From Mucilaginibacter ginsenosidivorax (GTDB lineage Bacteria > Bacteroidota > Bacteroidia > Sphingobacteriales > Sphingobacteriaceae): a stretch of DNA of 64,000 nt. The translations under genes were made by a program, and so were the position numbers. The notes beneath the pieces were generated by a model. The model was not told where the DNA came from and made no database searches. It saw only the letters and a program-made list of their open reading frames with translations. The stretch's first letter is position 1. Every line of letters begins with the position of its first letter. Positions 9,801-17,753 of the stretch are shown in pieces. The stretch covers positions 372,001-436,000 of the forward strand of contig NZ_CP042437.1 in the NCBI RefSeq assembly GCF_007971525.1. Direction: 5' to 3'.

Positions 9801-10339
9801 ACCGCCAATAGCACAGCAATTCCTAACAAGCGCATGGAAATATGAACGCTTTTCAAGCGGTTACGGTAGCGGTCACCTTCCTGAAATTGCTGGACATTAT
9901 AAAACCTGGTCACGGCACGGCGTGACAGATATAAATAAAAGCCGGCAGAACAAAAGGTAAAACCCGGGCTCAGGTCCCGACCGGCAAGTTGCAAGGACAG
10001 TTCCGTCAGCGCAGGAACAAAATGGAGCAGATCTTGGTAGCGGTTCTGTTGATCCGGCTGGGTTAGCTGACGCACATAAAAGTAGAGCAGCGGTCCGATT
10101 GCAAATGAAAGTTTGAGCGGCCATGGCTGCCCGCCCATGACCCGGATCAACCAAAAGCTTACAACAACAAGTGCCAACCCCAGAAACCTGTTGGCTTTCG
10201 TCTCGGGTCCCTTAATCAGCCATAATAACGCTGCAAAAGCCAGCCCGATAAAAATCAGGCCGAGCAGCAGCATGTTGTCGAAATTCATATACAACTGGTG
10301 TCCGTTCATTTCTTTTTTTCGCGTCAAGGTATATTCCAA
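6878..10339 (-). CDS. Fusion: membrane region + AraC HTH + MacB/FtsX permease (paralogue)
   Basis: An 1153-residue paralogue of the gene at 2988, on the opposite strand and tail to tail with it. The order is the same: six or seven N-terminal hydrophobic helices (residues about 20-235), an AraC-type double HTH (about 255-365; LNSLAEKLLLTTHELSRL, then DSGFNSPSTFHRAFKLVTG), then from M370 a complete permease starting MFKNYLKIAWRNTIRNK. It carries both FtsX signature blocks (ACINFMNLSTARSEKRAKEVG and SCLGLFGVASFVAEQRIKEIG). The start at 10339 gives MEYTLTRKKEMNGHQLY; the Met at 10309 is an alternative that fits the first paralogue better. A TACATTTG box (complement of 10388-10395) could be its -7 promoter element. 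The paralogue pair has clearly diverged. The transport substrate is unknown. Confidence 0.88.
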   Translation of the reverse strand: MEYTLTRKKEMNGHQLYMNFDNMLLLGLIFIGLAFAALLWLIKGPETKANRFLGLALVVVSFWLIRVMGGQPWPLKLSFAIGPLLYFYVRQLTQPDQQNRYQDLLHFVPALTELSLQLAGRDLSPGFTFCSAGFYLYLSRRAVTRFYNVQQFQEGDRYRNRLKSVHISMRLLGIAVLLAVGYGMVNLFFYRLNLTCTPCYLLPAALLIRMAALAIIKPVTRPVATVVPVTQRRSELKREATWLKKTIQSGHYHRNPELTLNSLAEKLLLTTHELSRLINQGLKKSFNDFINERRIAEVIEKMQDPAFDGFTLEGIAYDSGFNSPSTFHRAFKLVTGKTPAAYKKQLSSYNLTYGSPPAAVISDQVNRNHMFKNYLKIAWRNTIRNKVSSFINISGLAVGMAVAMMIGLWIWDEVSFNKYNRSYDRIVQVVANKHVGGGIATQASQPFPLAAALRGQYGSDFEAVSAAVIYEQNINYNNHAFSRTGCFAEPAMTDIITLHMLKGSKTSFRQPGTILINESFARALFGNADPINKMIKISDAYLVQVAGVYQDLPQNTQFGNVDFIAPIRLLFNNTEDMGNWNNSSFQVFALLNESSQPAQVARKIQNILYERRKDPTKPAMVLFPMRQWHLYEFKDGVAVAGRLQFVWLFGIIGLFVLLLACINFMNLSTARSEKRAKEVGIRKAIGSLRGQLVAQFLSESFLIVVLSFLIAVLVAWLSLPLFNDISGKQLHLIWTNPLVWLTCFCFCLFTGLIAGSYPALYLSSFNAVKVLKGTFKAGPAAALPRKVLVVIQFAVSVTIIIGTIVVFKQIEFAKDRPVGYDRDNLISIPYNGIKEYSALRQELLNTGAVSGVSPSGNPTTATWSSADNLSWRGKDPNRQEVFGTVLVDPDFGSVVGWKMKEGRDFSRQFLSDSSGFIFNEAAIRQMGLKEPVGEIIKWHGKEWNVLGVVKDMVMNSPFDPVTPVVFLMDDRERSFNVINLKLKAGLPVANALASIEAVFKKFAPEAPFTYKFVDSEYAQKFLAEERTGKLASVFAVLAIFISCLGLFGVASFVAEQRIKEIGIRKVLGASVMSIWGSLSREFVLLVGIALLIAVPLSWYFMHQWLQHYTYRTGLSWWIFAMTGAGALTITLLTVSYHSIKAALTNPVKSLRSE

Positions 10340-10387
10340 AATAATAAAAACCTGAGCAAGAGTAATTTAAACTAAATACAGTCAGGG

Positions 10388-10395
10388 CAAATGTA
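10388..10395 (-). promoter_or_regulatory. Candidate -7 promoter box for the second fusion gene
   Basis: TACATTTG on the minus strand matches the Bacteroidota -7 consensus TAnnTTTG and lies about 50 bases before the start at 10339. A clear -33 TTTG was not found at normal spacing, so this is a moderate prediction. Confidence 0.4.
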
Positions 10396-10618
10396 ACGAA
10401 ATCGAACAATGGGTGTCCGGGGCTGAAATAGGATTGATATTGCCAGGCCGACCTGAAGGGCGCTGCCTTTAAGACTTCATGCAGGGTAATAATTATAGAT
10501 TACCGGTGGCAATCATTCGAATATATAATTCTAAAATTCAATAAGCTGGCCTACCGACCCGTGACTGAAAGCAAGCCTTGATTTTAAGTTGAACAAGATC
10601 GATGGCTTATTCGTATAA

Positions 10619-12103
10619 GTGGTAAAACCAACAGACGTGGAAAGAAATAAATCGGAACTGGAAAAAATTATGGCCTTCTCTCTCGATTTGATCTGTACGA
10701 TGGATGAAGAAGGGCGCTTTGTCAAAGTAAGTGCAGCTTCGGGTCCGGTTTTGGGTTATGTGCCGGAAGAATTGAAAGGTAGATTTTATTGGGAATTCGT
10801 TTATCCGGAGGACTGCGGTATCACCCGCAACTATACCGAAGCGATCATGGCTGGCCGCATGGTGCAAAGCTTCGAGAACCGATATGTCGGCAAAGACGGG
10901 AATGTCAAACCAGTGTTGTGGTCATCGAACTGGGACGCTGAAGATCGGATTATGTATTGTATTGCCCGAGACGGCAGCGGAAAAAAACAGTCGGAAGCCT
11001 TGCAACGGTCTTTGGAAGAAGGCAACATACGCTATGAATATGTGACTAAAGCCACATCCGATGCCGTTTGGGACTGGAACCTGGAAAAGAATACTTTATA
11101 TTGGGGAGAAGGCTTTACTTCGGTATTCGGCTATAACCTCAAAGAAATAACCGATGACATCAGATCATGGACGGAACACGTGCATCCTGAGGATGCACAG
11201 GCTGTCGTCAGCAGCGTTTACCACGTCATCGATCGCGGCGAAACTAATTGGAAAAAGGAATACCGGTACCAAAGAGCCGACGGCAGTTTCGCTGAGGTGG
11301 TTGACCGCGGTTTTGTTATTCGAGATGCGTCCGGAAAGGCCATTAGAATGGTTGGAGCGATGCACGATATTTCAGAGCGCAAGAAATCGCTTGCCGAGTT
11401 GAAGCAATTTGCGGAAGACCTCTATAAACGGAACCGGGAACTGCATCAGTTCGGCTACGTCGTTTCTCACAATTTGCGCTTACCAGTAGCCAATATCATC
11501 GGCATAGCTGATCTTATGGAAGCCGAACGTGACTGCCCGGAAACCCTTGACTTTTGTATCGCCGGTATGAAAGCTTCCGGAAGTAGCCTGGATGAGGTGA
11601 TAAGGGACCTAAGTACCATCCTCTCCGTAACAGATGGAAGTATGGAGATTACTAAAGAACCTATCGATGTACTGGAAATCATCCATAAGGTGAAGGCCGA
11701 CTTGAACCAGTCTATTTTGGAAACGCAAGCCGTCATCCATGTGCCGGAAGGTAACTATCTCCTGCATTCCCATAAAGCATACCTTTACAGTGTCTTTTAC
11801 AACTTAATCAACAATGCTATCAAATACAGGTCCACGCAGCCGCCCACAGTTACTATTTTAGTGGAGGATTCGCCGGAATCACTTGTTGTTCAGTTGACAG
11901 ATAATGGGATAGGCATCGACTTGAGGCGGCATCAGGATGACCTTTTCAGACCCTATAAACGATTCAACAACGAGAGAAAAGGGAAAGGTCTGGGCCTGTT
12001 TCTGGTTAAAAGTCATATGGACGCGCTGCACGGCACCATCTCGATTCAGAGTGAGCCGAAAAAGGGAACGAGTTTCGAGATGACGTTTTTAAAGGAAAAA
12101 TAA
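10619..12103 (+). CDS. PAS-PAS sensor histidine kinase
   Basis: A 494-residue soluble kinase. PAS 1 spans about residues 12-122 and PAS 2 about 135-255, the latter with a PAC-like end (RMVGAMHDISERKK). The dimerisation/phosphoacceptor helix carries VVSHNLRLPVANIIG with His284. The ATPase domain shows the N box NLINNAIKYR, G1 DNGIGID and G2 GKGLGLFLV. No membrane segment or receiver is present. The start is GTG at 10619, directly preceded in frame by TAA and without a clear ribosome site, so N-terminal loss of an older, longer gene is possible. It is divergent from the fusion gene at 10339. The partner regulator is not obvious; the signal is probably intracellular. Confidence 0.82.
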   Translation: MVKPTDVERNKSELEKIMAFSLDLICTMDEEGRFVKVSAASGPVLGYVPEELKGRFYWEFVYPEDCGITRNYTEAIMAGRMVQSFENRYVGKDGNVKPVLWSSNWDAEDRIMYCIARDGSGKKQSEALQRSLEEGNIRYEYVTKATSDAVWDWNLEKNTLYWGEGFTSVFGYNLKEITDDIRSWTEHVHPEDAQAVVSSVYHVIDRGETNWKKEYRYQRADGSFAEVVDRGFVIRDASGKAIRMVGAMHDISERKKSLAELKQFAEDLYKRNRELHQFGYVVSHNLRLPVANIIGIADLMEAERDCPETLDFCIAGMKASGSSLDEVIRDLSTILSVTDGSMEITKEPIDVLEIIHKVKADLNQSILETQAVIHVPEGNYLLHSHKAYLYSVFYNLINNAIKYRSTQPPTVTILVEDSPESLVVQLTDNGIGIDLRRHQDDLFRPYKRFNNERKGKGLGLFLVKSHMDALHGTISIQSEPKKGTSFEMTFLKEK

Positions 12104-12109
12104 AGATGA

Positions 12110-12460
12110 ATCATCGGTTTTTTGACCAATGATTTTAGCGCTATAGTTGAACATGATGTGGTATTCCAGTATAATATGGAAAGTACCATTTGGGAGGGTA
12201 GAAAAGGCATCTGGTTAAATATCACTACTGTGCACCTCAGCGATACCATTAAACAGATCACCGGCCGCTTGGCAACAGAGACGGTATAGGAGCATGCAAC
12301 GCTGGAAGCCAGGCGCTTACTACGTCATTCTGATCTGGATGTGAAGGAGGTCGAGTACGAAGTTGTTTATTCAACCTCCAGCCATTTTATAAAGATCTTT
12401 AAAACGATAAAGGGATTAACACAGGTTCGATATATGCAAACTATATTTGTGGGTTTGTAG
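12110..12460 (+). pseudogene. AraC-family regulator remnant with in-frame stop
   Basis: One frame reads HLSDTIKQITGRLATETV, a TAG stop at 12287-12289, then EHATLEARRLLRHSDLD and SSHFIKIFKTIKGLTQVRY. Together these are the two helix-turn-helix units of an AraC DNA-binding domain, as in the common LSDTIKEITG...SYFVKFFKK pattern. The frame is intact on both sides of the TAG, so the lesion is a nonsense mutation. The N-terminal ligand-binding part is missing or unrecognisable (no start Met before about 12176). I infer a dead regulator gene. Confidence 0.65.
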
Positions 12461-12600
12461 TAGCGATTGATGCAATCTATTCTAAATGAATAATTAGGAT
12501 AAGGTGGTAATAAGTCGATTCTTGATAATGTTCAGTTATCCTTTGTTGATATGAATAAATTGGGATAATAGATTTATTCACCAATAAAAACAAAAAACAA

Positions 12601-13037
12601 TGGAGAACTTAGCAAAATTGAAAAACCAGATCGCTGCCGCGGAACTGGAACAAGTGCTGATAATTAATCATTGAAGGCGACAATAATATCAAATTAAGCG
12701 CCGACCGGGAAAAAGGTGGAGCGGGTATTGATCAACCTGATACAGAACGCTCTGAAATACGCGCCCGGTTCGCCAATTACGCTACGAACAGAGACTGTTT
12801 CAGGTTATATTAAATTATGCATCATTGACGAAGGGACGGGCATTCCTGCAGATAAAGTGCCACTGATTTTCGGGCGCTATTACCGGCTCGATCCAAAAGG
12901 TATTCAGAGGACTCGGACTTGGTCTGTATATCGCTGCAGAAATTGTGAAGCAACATGGCGGCGACATTGGCGTTTCGTCAGAACTTGGGCAGGGTTGTGT
13001 ATTTTGGTTCACCCTGCTGGTAGCTTCCTACCAGTAA
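12601..13037 (+). pseudogene. Sensor histidine kinase remnant (ATPase domain) with frameshifts
   Basis: Pieces of a kinase C-terminus are spread over two or more frames: IIEGDNNIKLSADREK, then after a one-base shift VERVLINLIQNALKYAPGS and [20 protein letters not shown], then after a second shift [19 protein letters not shown] and [15 protein letters not shown], ending at 13037. The N, G1, F and G2 boxes are all recognisable, so the origin is certain, but no single frame is complete. The start at 12601 (MENLAKLKNQ) is joined by an apparent deletion. It is non-functional unless the assembly is wrong at several sites. Confidence 0.75.
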
Positions 13038-13051
13038 AGTTCTTATTCAGG

Positions 13052-13783
13052 TTATTCACTACCAGTGAAACGTATAAGCGTCTGCGCGTCGGGAATCGCG
13101 GCAACCGCTGCATCATTGTTGAAATAGCACCAAGCCTCCTTAATATCAGCAGACCTCGCCTCCACAAGAAATTTTTTAAGCGCCTCTTCACCATACGCAG
13201 AACTATATAGGTTAGGTACGCCGTGAAATCGGTAATAGACAGTATCCGTATTGGCTACCAGTTGCGCAGGCAGTTCCGGGTGACTCATTCCGCAAAAGGT
13301 AACACCTGCTTCGGCCAGCCGTTCATAGACAAGCGGGTTCCACCAGCTGGCATGCCGGAATTCCAATACATTCTTGTAGTTAAAATCCAGTTGGGAAAGG
13401 ATACGCTCCAGCCTTTCTTCCTGGTATGCCAGGCGGGGCGGTAACTGGAACAAAACCGGTCCGAGCTTTTCCTGTAAACCCGCCTTGAGGGTGCCGTAAA
13501 AATCGCTCAGCATATCGACCGTGCCATGGAACTGTTTAAAATGGGTGATGGCACGCGGTGCTTTGACGGAAAACTGAAAATCATCGGGCGATATATCATA
13601 CCAATTTTGCAGGAAAGAAAGTTTCGGAAACCTGTAAAAGGTTACATTCAGTTCCAGCGTTTTAAAATGGCTGGCGTAATATTCGAACCAGCGGCGCTGC
13701 GCCAAGCCTTCCGGATAAAAAGTATTTTTCCAGTGTGTATAATGAAAACCCGAACAACCGATATGCCAGTCTATCATAGTCAC
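13052..13783 (-). CDS. DUF72 family protein
   Basis: A 243-residue TIM-barrel-like DUF72 (YecE) protein of normal length. Typical blocks are IGCSGFHYTHWK near the start, ELNVTFYRFP, FSVKAPRAITH, GPVLFQLPP, LEFRHASWW and YYRFHG. The family has no settled function; it is often near Fe-S or stress genes. It begins just beside the terminator of the DUF892 gene, so it may be read from its own promoter or by read-through. A second Met at 13777 is an equally good start. It is the first gene of the stress-type module. Confidence 0.9.
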   Translation of the reverse strand: MTMIDWHIGCSGFHYTHWKNTFYPEGLAQRRWFEYYASHFKTLELNVTFYRFPKLSFLQNWYDISPDDFQFSVKAPRAITHFKQFHGTVDMLSDFYGTLKAGLQEKLGPVLFQLPPRLAYQEERLERILSQLDFNYKNVLEFRHASWWNPLVYERLAEAGVTFCGMSHPELPAQLVANTDTVYYRFHGVPNLYSSAYGEEALKKFLVEARSADIKEAWCYFNNDAAVAAIPDAQTLIRFTGSE

Positions 13784-13787
13784 AAAT

Positions 13788-13814
13788 AAAAAAGGGCCGC
13801 CATACGGCAGCCCT
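13788..13814 (-). terminator. Rho-independent terminator after the DUF892 gene
   Basis: On the minus strand AGGGC-T-GCC and GGC-G-GCCCT form a hairpin with one mismatch and a four-base loop, followed by six T residues (complement of 13788-13793). It sits 16 bases beyond the DUF892 stop. Confidence 0.7.
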
Positions 13815-13830
13815 CCATCACAATGATTAA

Positions 13831-14388
13831 TTATTCAACCTCCGCAGCAGCGGCTTCATTAACATAATTCTCTGCTACCTGCGTCAGCAGAGAATCCGCA
13901 TTTTTTTCTTCTGCCAGGGTTTCATCCAGCAAGCTTTGCGCTTCGCTGTAACCTAAAGTGCCTGCTAAAGTGCGCAGGGTACCATAAGAGGCGATCTCGT
14001 AATGCTCAACTTTCTGAGCGGCCGAAATAATGGCTACGTCGCGTACTTCAGTTCCTTTATCCGTATCTGATAACAATTCGGTCGCCTCAGCTAATAAACC
14101 TTCCATGGCCAGGCATTTTTTGGCCGCCGCTTTTTCGCCCACTGAGGCAAACACGCTTTCCAAACGGGTGATCTGGTTTTTGGTTTCTTCCAGGTGGGTG
14201 GTGATCGTTTGCTTCAGGTCTTCCGATGTTGCTCCTTTGATCAATTTTGGTAAGGCGGTAGCTAAGTGCTTTTCAGCCCAATAAATATCTTTTAACTCAT
14301 CAACGAATAATTCTTTTAAAGCGCTTACGGCTTCTTCAGAGCGGCTTGCAGCTGCTGCCGTCGCTTTTTTCTTTGTTTTTGTAGGCAT
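13831..14388 (-). CDS. DUF892 ferritin-like protein (YciE/YciF family)
   Basis: A 185-residue four-helix protein. A Lys/Ala-rich N-terminus (about residues 1-15) precedes the DUF892 core: FVDELKDIYWAEKHL, LPKLIKGATSEDLK, a HLEETKNQITRLE helix, and EHYEIASYGTLRTLA near residue 128. The family has ferritin-like helices with potential metal-binding Glu/His residues and belongs to enterobacterial stress operons beside the manganese catalase katN. Here a manganese catalase lies 3.4 kb away, supporting an oxidative or general-stress role. A terminator follows. The start ATG at 14388 fits an AT-rich leader. Confidence 0.9.
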   Translation of the reverse strand: MPTKTKKKATAAAASRSEEAVSALKELFVDELKDIYWAEKHLATALPKLIKGATSEDLKQTITTHLEETKNQITRLESVFASVGEKAAAKKCLAMEGLLAEATELLSDTDKGTEVRDVAIISAAQKVEHYEIASYGTLRTLAGTLGYSEAQSLLDETLAEEKNADSLLTQVAENYVNEAAAAEVE

Positions 14389-14474
14389 AATGTAAATTTT
14401 TTAATGGTTTTTGATATGATCTATGACTGCGTAATCAATCGCAGTGGTTAATACAATTTGCATTCCAAAAAATC

Positions 14475-14960
14475 TCATTTCTTGATCGAACTGATTTCGC
14501 CGTTGCGCTCCATATAAACTTTATCGATTTGATCCATTTCCTCCGTCATAGCTGATTTGCGTACCCCCTGCATGATATCCTCTTCGCATACCAGCGCATC
14601 TTCCATATGCTCGTGGTTGAAGTGTCCTTTTTCAAAAAGCACCATTTTATCTCCTTCGATGAACCTTCCGAAAGCCTTACTGTGGGCAATAAGCCAGCCA
14701 AACAGGCGGTGCAGTAAAACTATTACGAAACAGCAAACCACGACCGGCACAAAGTCCGATGCGCCAACAATTGCCCGACTCATCACGGCGCCCAATGATA
14801 TGGTGATGATATTATCCAGTGGGGTTCTGACCCCAAAAGAACGCCGGCCGGAAATCCGTATTAACAGCAGGGCGATGAGGAACATTACTACGCCCCGGTC
14901 GCTCATCTGTAGCGCATTCAGGTCTTTACCTTCGCCAAAAAATAGTTTTAATGTTTCCAT
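14475..14960 (-). CDS. DUF421 / YetF-like membrane protein
   Basis: A 161-residue inner-membrane protein. Two or three hydrophobic helices (about residues 22-40, 48-65 and 68-88) precede the cytoplasmic DUF421 domain, with signatures ISGRRSFGVRTPLDNIITISLGAV and DALVCEEDIMQGVRKSAM. It resembles YetF of spore-formers and YcaP/YrbG-like proteins, whose function is poorly known. It lies 20 bases downstream of the small frameshifted gene and 86 bases upstream of DUF892, so it is probably part of the same minus-strand transcript. Confidence 0.85.
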   Translation of the reverse strand: METLKLFFGEGKDLNALQMSDRGVVMFLIALLLIRISGRRSFGVRTPLDNIITISLGAVMSRAIVGASDFVPVVVCCFVIVLLHRLFGWLIAHSKAFGRFIEGDKMVLFEKGHFNHEHMEDALVCEEDIMQGVRKSAMTEEMDQIDKVYMERNGEISSIKK

Positions 14961-14980
14961 AATTGCTAATCTTTAGTATT

Positions 14981-15305
14981 CTATAAGGCCGGGTTATCAC
15001 GGACATGGCTTAAGTGTTCAATCCGCTCACTGGCTTGCCCTGAAGTCAGCTCTTGCTGGCCGTCCGAGGTATAATAAAAGATTGATCCGGGCTTTTCAAA
15101 TGTGATAAAACCAAAATAATCAGGGTCTTCTATTTTTTCCAGGTGAGGCGTGCTCTCCTTACTGCGGGCCACAGGGTTCCCCAGGCCATTATCACGAAAA
15201 ACACTATAGGTGCGTGATAATCGTATGGCCGTCCAGGTGTGCCTGCGTATCCGGGATAACCATAAACTTTAAGCCGCTTTCCAGTTTAAAATATAATGGC
15301 TTCAT
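14981..15305 (-). pseudogene. Small unknown gene split by a frameshift
   Basis: Two frames join into one plausible protein of about 105 residues. From ATG at 15305 one frame gives MKPLYFKLESGLKFMVIPDT and runs to HLDGHTIITHL before a TAG at 15204. The other frame is open across the same spot (LSRTYSVFRDNGLGNPVA) and continues as SKESTPHLEKIEDPDYFGF to ERIEHLSHVRDNPAL at 14981. The downstream piece also has its own GTG at 15172, so a 63-residue protein is the alternative. The first ATG is separated from the stop of the 738-residue gene by one base, arguing for a co-translated gene. I do not recognise the family. The frameshift is either real decay or a sequence error. Confidence 0.5.
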
Positions 15306-15306
15306 A

Positions 15307-17523
15307 TCAGTTGTTTTTCCAGTCTATATGTACCTGGCTATCACCTGGAATAATATATTCCAGGTGGCCGGCTTTAGTTTTTTTTCCTTTTAAAATATCC
15401 TTTTGCCCTTTAAGGGTAACTTCAAACTCCGGCATTTTTCCTTTATCCGTTTTAGCGATCACCATCCGGCTGCTCAAACGGCCATCACCTGCCAGCCGGA
15501 AGTTAGCCGGCCGGTGTTTTTTCGGCGAAAATCCGTAAGTCGGGTAATCCGTACAAATGATGAACGGTTGCCCTTCGACCTGCATATAGTGTCGTGGTAA
15601 AATACCGAAAGCATTGCCGGCACCATATACTTCCTGGCCCACCTGGCCGGATTTTTCCCAGCCATCTTGCATATCCTCCAGGGCAATCCACAGGTAGGCG
15701 TCCACCTCACCCGTTTTAACTTCTTCAGAAAGCATTTCTTTGGGTAGCATCGGCGGGTAATAATAAACCGCACGGTCAAAAAGATATCGGATATATTCCG
15801 CCAACAGCAATCTGAGGGAAGGTAATATTTCCTGACCTTCAGCGTGTTTTAGATATTCGTGAAAAGCGCAAAAAACTTCTTCTTCTTCATAGGCGGCAGT
15901 ATAGGGAGCATCGTTTAAAGGGAAAAGCGCAAAGAAGGAAGGAAAGTTTTTGCCGTAGCCATAATTACAATCCCACAGCCTGACGTTTTTAAATACGTTT
16001 GCCAGGCACAAATAACTCAGTTCTTTATACACTTCTTTTTTGGTCACTTTATAAAGGCGCAGTAACGCGCCGGCCGAAAAAGCGGTATTATTAGCCTGGT
16101 AAAAAAGATCAAAGCCCAGACCTCTTAATTTTTGGGCAGCTTTCTCAGCTTCTGCGAGGTAACGCTTTTCACCCGTCAGTTCCCAGGCCTGCAATAATAC
16201 ATGTGCATACAGCCCTGGTACATCTTTTTCACCACCTTTGCCCGGCTGTGTTTCGGCTTTGATAACTTCCAGCGTGTCCATCTTATAAAACACCGGCCAG
16301 TTATAATTGAACTTGCGGGCAACCTTGATAACAAATTCCAGCGAATCCAGGAAAAGTTTTTTAGCTTCCTTGTCGCCTTGCAAGGCTAAACGGGACAAAT
16401 TCAGCATGGGATGCTGCAGATACCAAGAATCCATAACGAGCGGCTTTTTGTGTTCTTCCTCACCCTCCATGGTATCGGCGACTTTCGGGTGCCACCGCAT
16501 CATGGTTTTGAGCTCATCATTATAAAATGCCGGCAAACCTTTTTTTATGATTTTCATAACCTCCAGCTGGACATTATTCCACTCGACGTAATCCAGTAAA
16601 GGCAGGAGTACGGCCAGCTGCACCATGACCTCTGGCGGGGTTTTGTAATCGGAAACATAGGCGTTAAAATAATGGTTGCCATCGACTTGGGACCAGCAAC
16701 CGGGGCTCTCCTGCAGATCCTTTAAGCCCTTGACCAGCACTTCCGGCCAATGTTTATAGTTGGTTTCCGGCAACGGTAGTTTAAGATAGATCGCGGCCAG
16801 CATATCCAAATATTGGCGGGCCATTGCAGCTTCATCGGCCGGAAACTCATCAGTTAAAGCAACAAAAGCATCACTTAAAGTATAATTTTGACCGGCTTCC
16901 AACGGCCTATTTTTCAAGGTTGGTGGTAAGGCAAAACCAATTTCCGGCCATTCACCGCCTACCGTGTCGCCGGCCGAAGTTTCGGTAACTTGATTATAAT
17001 CTCCTAGCGCCGTCAGGTTTTGCAAATAAAATACGGAACCCGCTTTTGGACGGGTAAGATTAAAATAAAGTTGGCCCGAACGTGTGCCAATCTGCGTAAC
17101 CTTGATTTCGCCGTCCGCCAGTGTATCGCTGCCTTTTGCACCCAGTACTACAATATCCCGCGGCCAGTAAGGAAATAATAAAGGTGCAGCGGTTTTTAGC
17201 ACGGTGGTCAGCCGGAATACAAGATTTTCCGCATCGGGCAGGTTAAGCGTGGCTTGGTAATCTCCCAGGCGGCAGCTGATTTTAAATATCACCTGGTCAT
17301 TTTGCTCCGTCACCTTTTTCAATTGCAGTTCATCATTTGGTGAATAAGCCAACCTAAAAGCGATTCGGCTGCCCTTTGGCCAGCTTGCAACCAACCAGCA
17401 GCTGTCACCGGTCAGATATACCTTTAGGAAATACGCCTTGACCTGCTGCTCATATACGGCTATAAGTTCTGGGTCGTTTAATCTAGCATTAGCGGTTAGT
17501 AGCCAGGCTGAGGTTGCATTCAT
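15307..17523 (-). CDS. Large unknown protein, possible alpha/alpha-barrel glycosidase-like
   Basis: A 738-residue protein without signal peptide or membrane segments. The N-terminal 240 residues look beta-rich (ligand-binding sandwich), the middle (about 250-650) is helix-rich with repeated W/Y/H patterns (RWHPKVADTMEGEEEHKK, DSWYLQHPMLNLSRLAL, WDCNYGYGKNFPSFFALFP), and about 70 beta-rich residues follow. This layout recalls six-hairpin glycosidases and trehalase-like proteins, but I cannot name a family or catalytic pair. The start MNATSAWLLTANARLND has many charged and polar residues, so a cytoplasmic place is likely. It heads a minus-strand operon divergent from manganese catalase. A carbohydrate role is inference, helped by the nearby GH130 gene. 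Confidence 0.75.
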   Translation of the reverse strand: MNATSAWLLTANARLNDPELIAVYEQQVKAYFLKVYLTGDSCWLVASWPKGSRIAFRLAYSPNDELQLKKVTEQNDQVIFKISCRLGDYQATLNLPDAENLVFRLTTVLKTAAPLLFPYWPRDIVVLGAKGSDTLADGEIKVTQIGTRSGQLYFNLTRPKAGSVFYLQNLTALGDYNQVTETSAGDTVGGEWPEIGFALPPTLKNRPLEAGQNYTLSDAFVALTDEFPADEAAMARQYLDMLAAIYLKLPLPETNYKHWPEVLVKGLKDLQESPGCWSQVDGNHYFNAYVSDYKTPPEVMVQLAVLLPLLDYVEWNNVQLEVMKIIKKGLPAFYNDELKTMMRWHPKVADTMEGEEEHKKPLVMDSWYLQHPMLNLSRLALQGDKEAKKLFLDSLEFVIKVARKFNYNWPVFYKMDTLEVIKAETQPGKGGEKDVPGLYAHVLLQAWELTGEKRYLAEAEKAAQKLRGLGFDLFYQANNTAFSAGALLRLYKVTKKEVYKELSYLCLANVFKNVRLWDCNYGYGKNFPSFFALFPLNDAPYTAAYEEEEVFCAFHEYLKHAEGQEILPSLRLLLAEYIRYLFDRAVYYYPPMLPKEMLSEEVKTGEVDAYLWIALEDMQDGWEKSGQVGQEVYGAGNAFGILPRHYMQVEGQPFIICTDYPTYGFSPKKHRPANFRLAGDGRLSSRMVIAKTDKGKMPEFEVTLKGQKDILKGKKTKAGHLEYIIPGDSQVHIDWKNN

Positions 17524-17753
17524 TGTAATTAAATTAATCGTTCAACAATTGTTTGATTACTCCGTGAACGCTGCGGTTAGCGTTAAAAAAATGTAGTACA
17601 ACAACTACTGTAGATTAATAATTGTTTGCGAATTTTTACTATTAAAAAATATTATTAATTGAAACATAGTTTAACACGTATAGTTGTATATGAGAGCCGC
17701 TTCCTATCTGTCAAGCCGCTGCCTAATTTCTAATCCATAAAAAACTTAAAACA
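17524..17753. promoter_or_regulatory. Divergent promoter region before Mn-catalase
   Basis: This AT-rich 230-base gap serves the minus-strand 738-residue gene and the plus-strand catalase. It contains a small inverted repeat, GTAGT (17593-17597) with ACTAC (17604-17608), and ATTGTTTG at about 17621, a possible -33 element for the catalase. No clear TAnnTTTG box was found, so a stress sigma factor with another consensus is possible. Confidence 0.35.
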
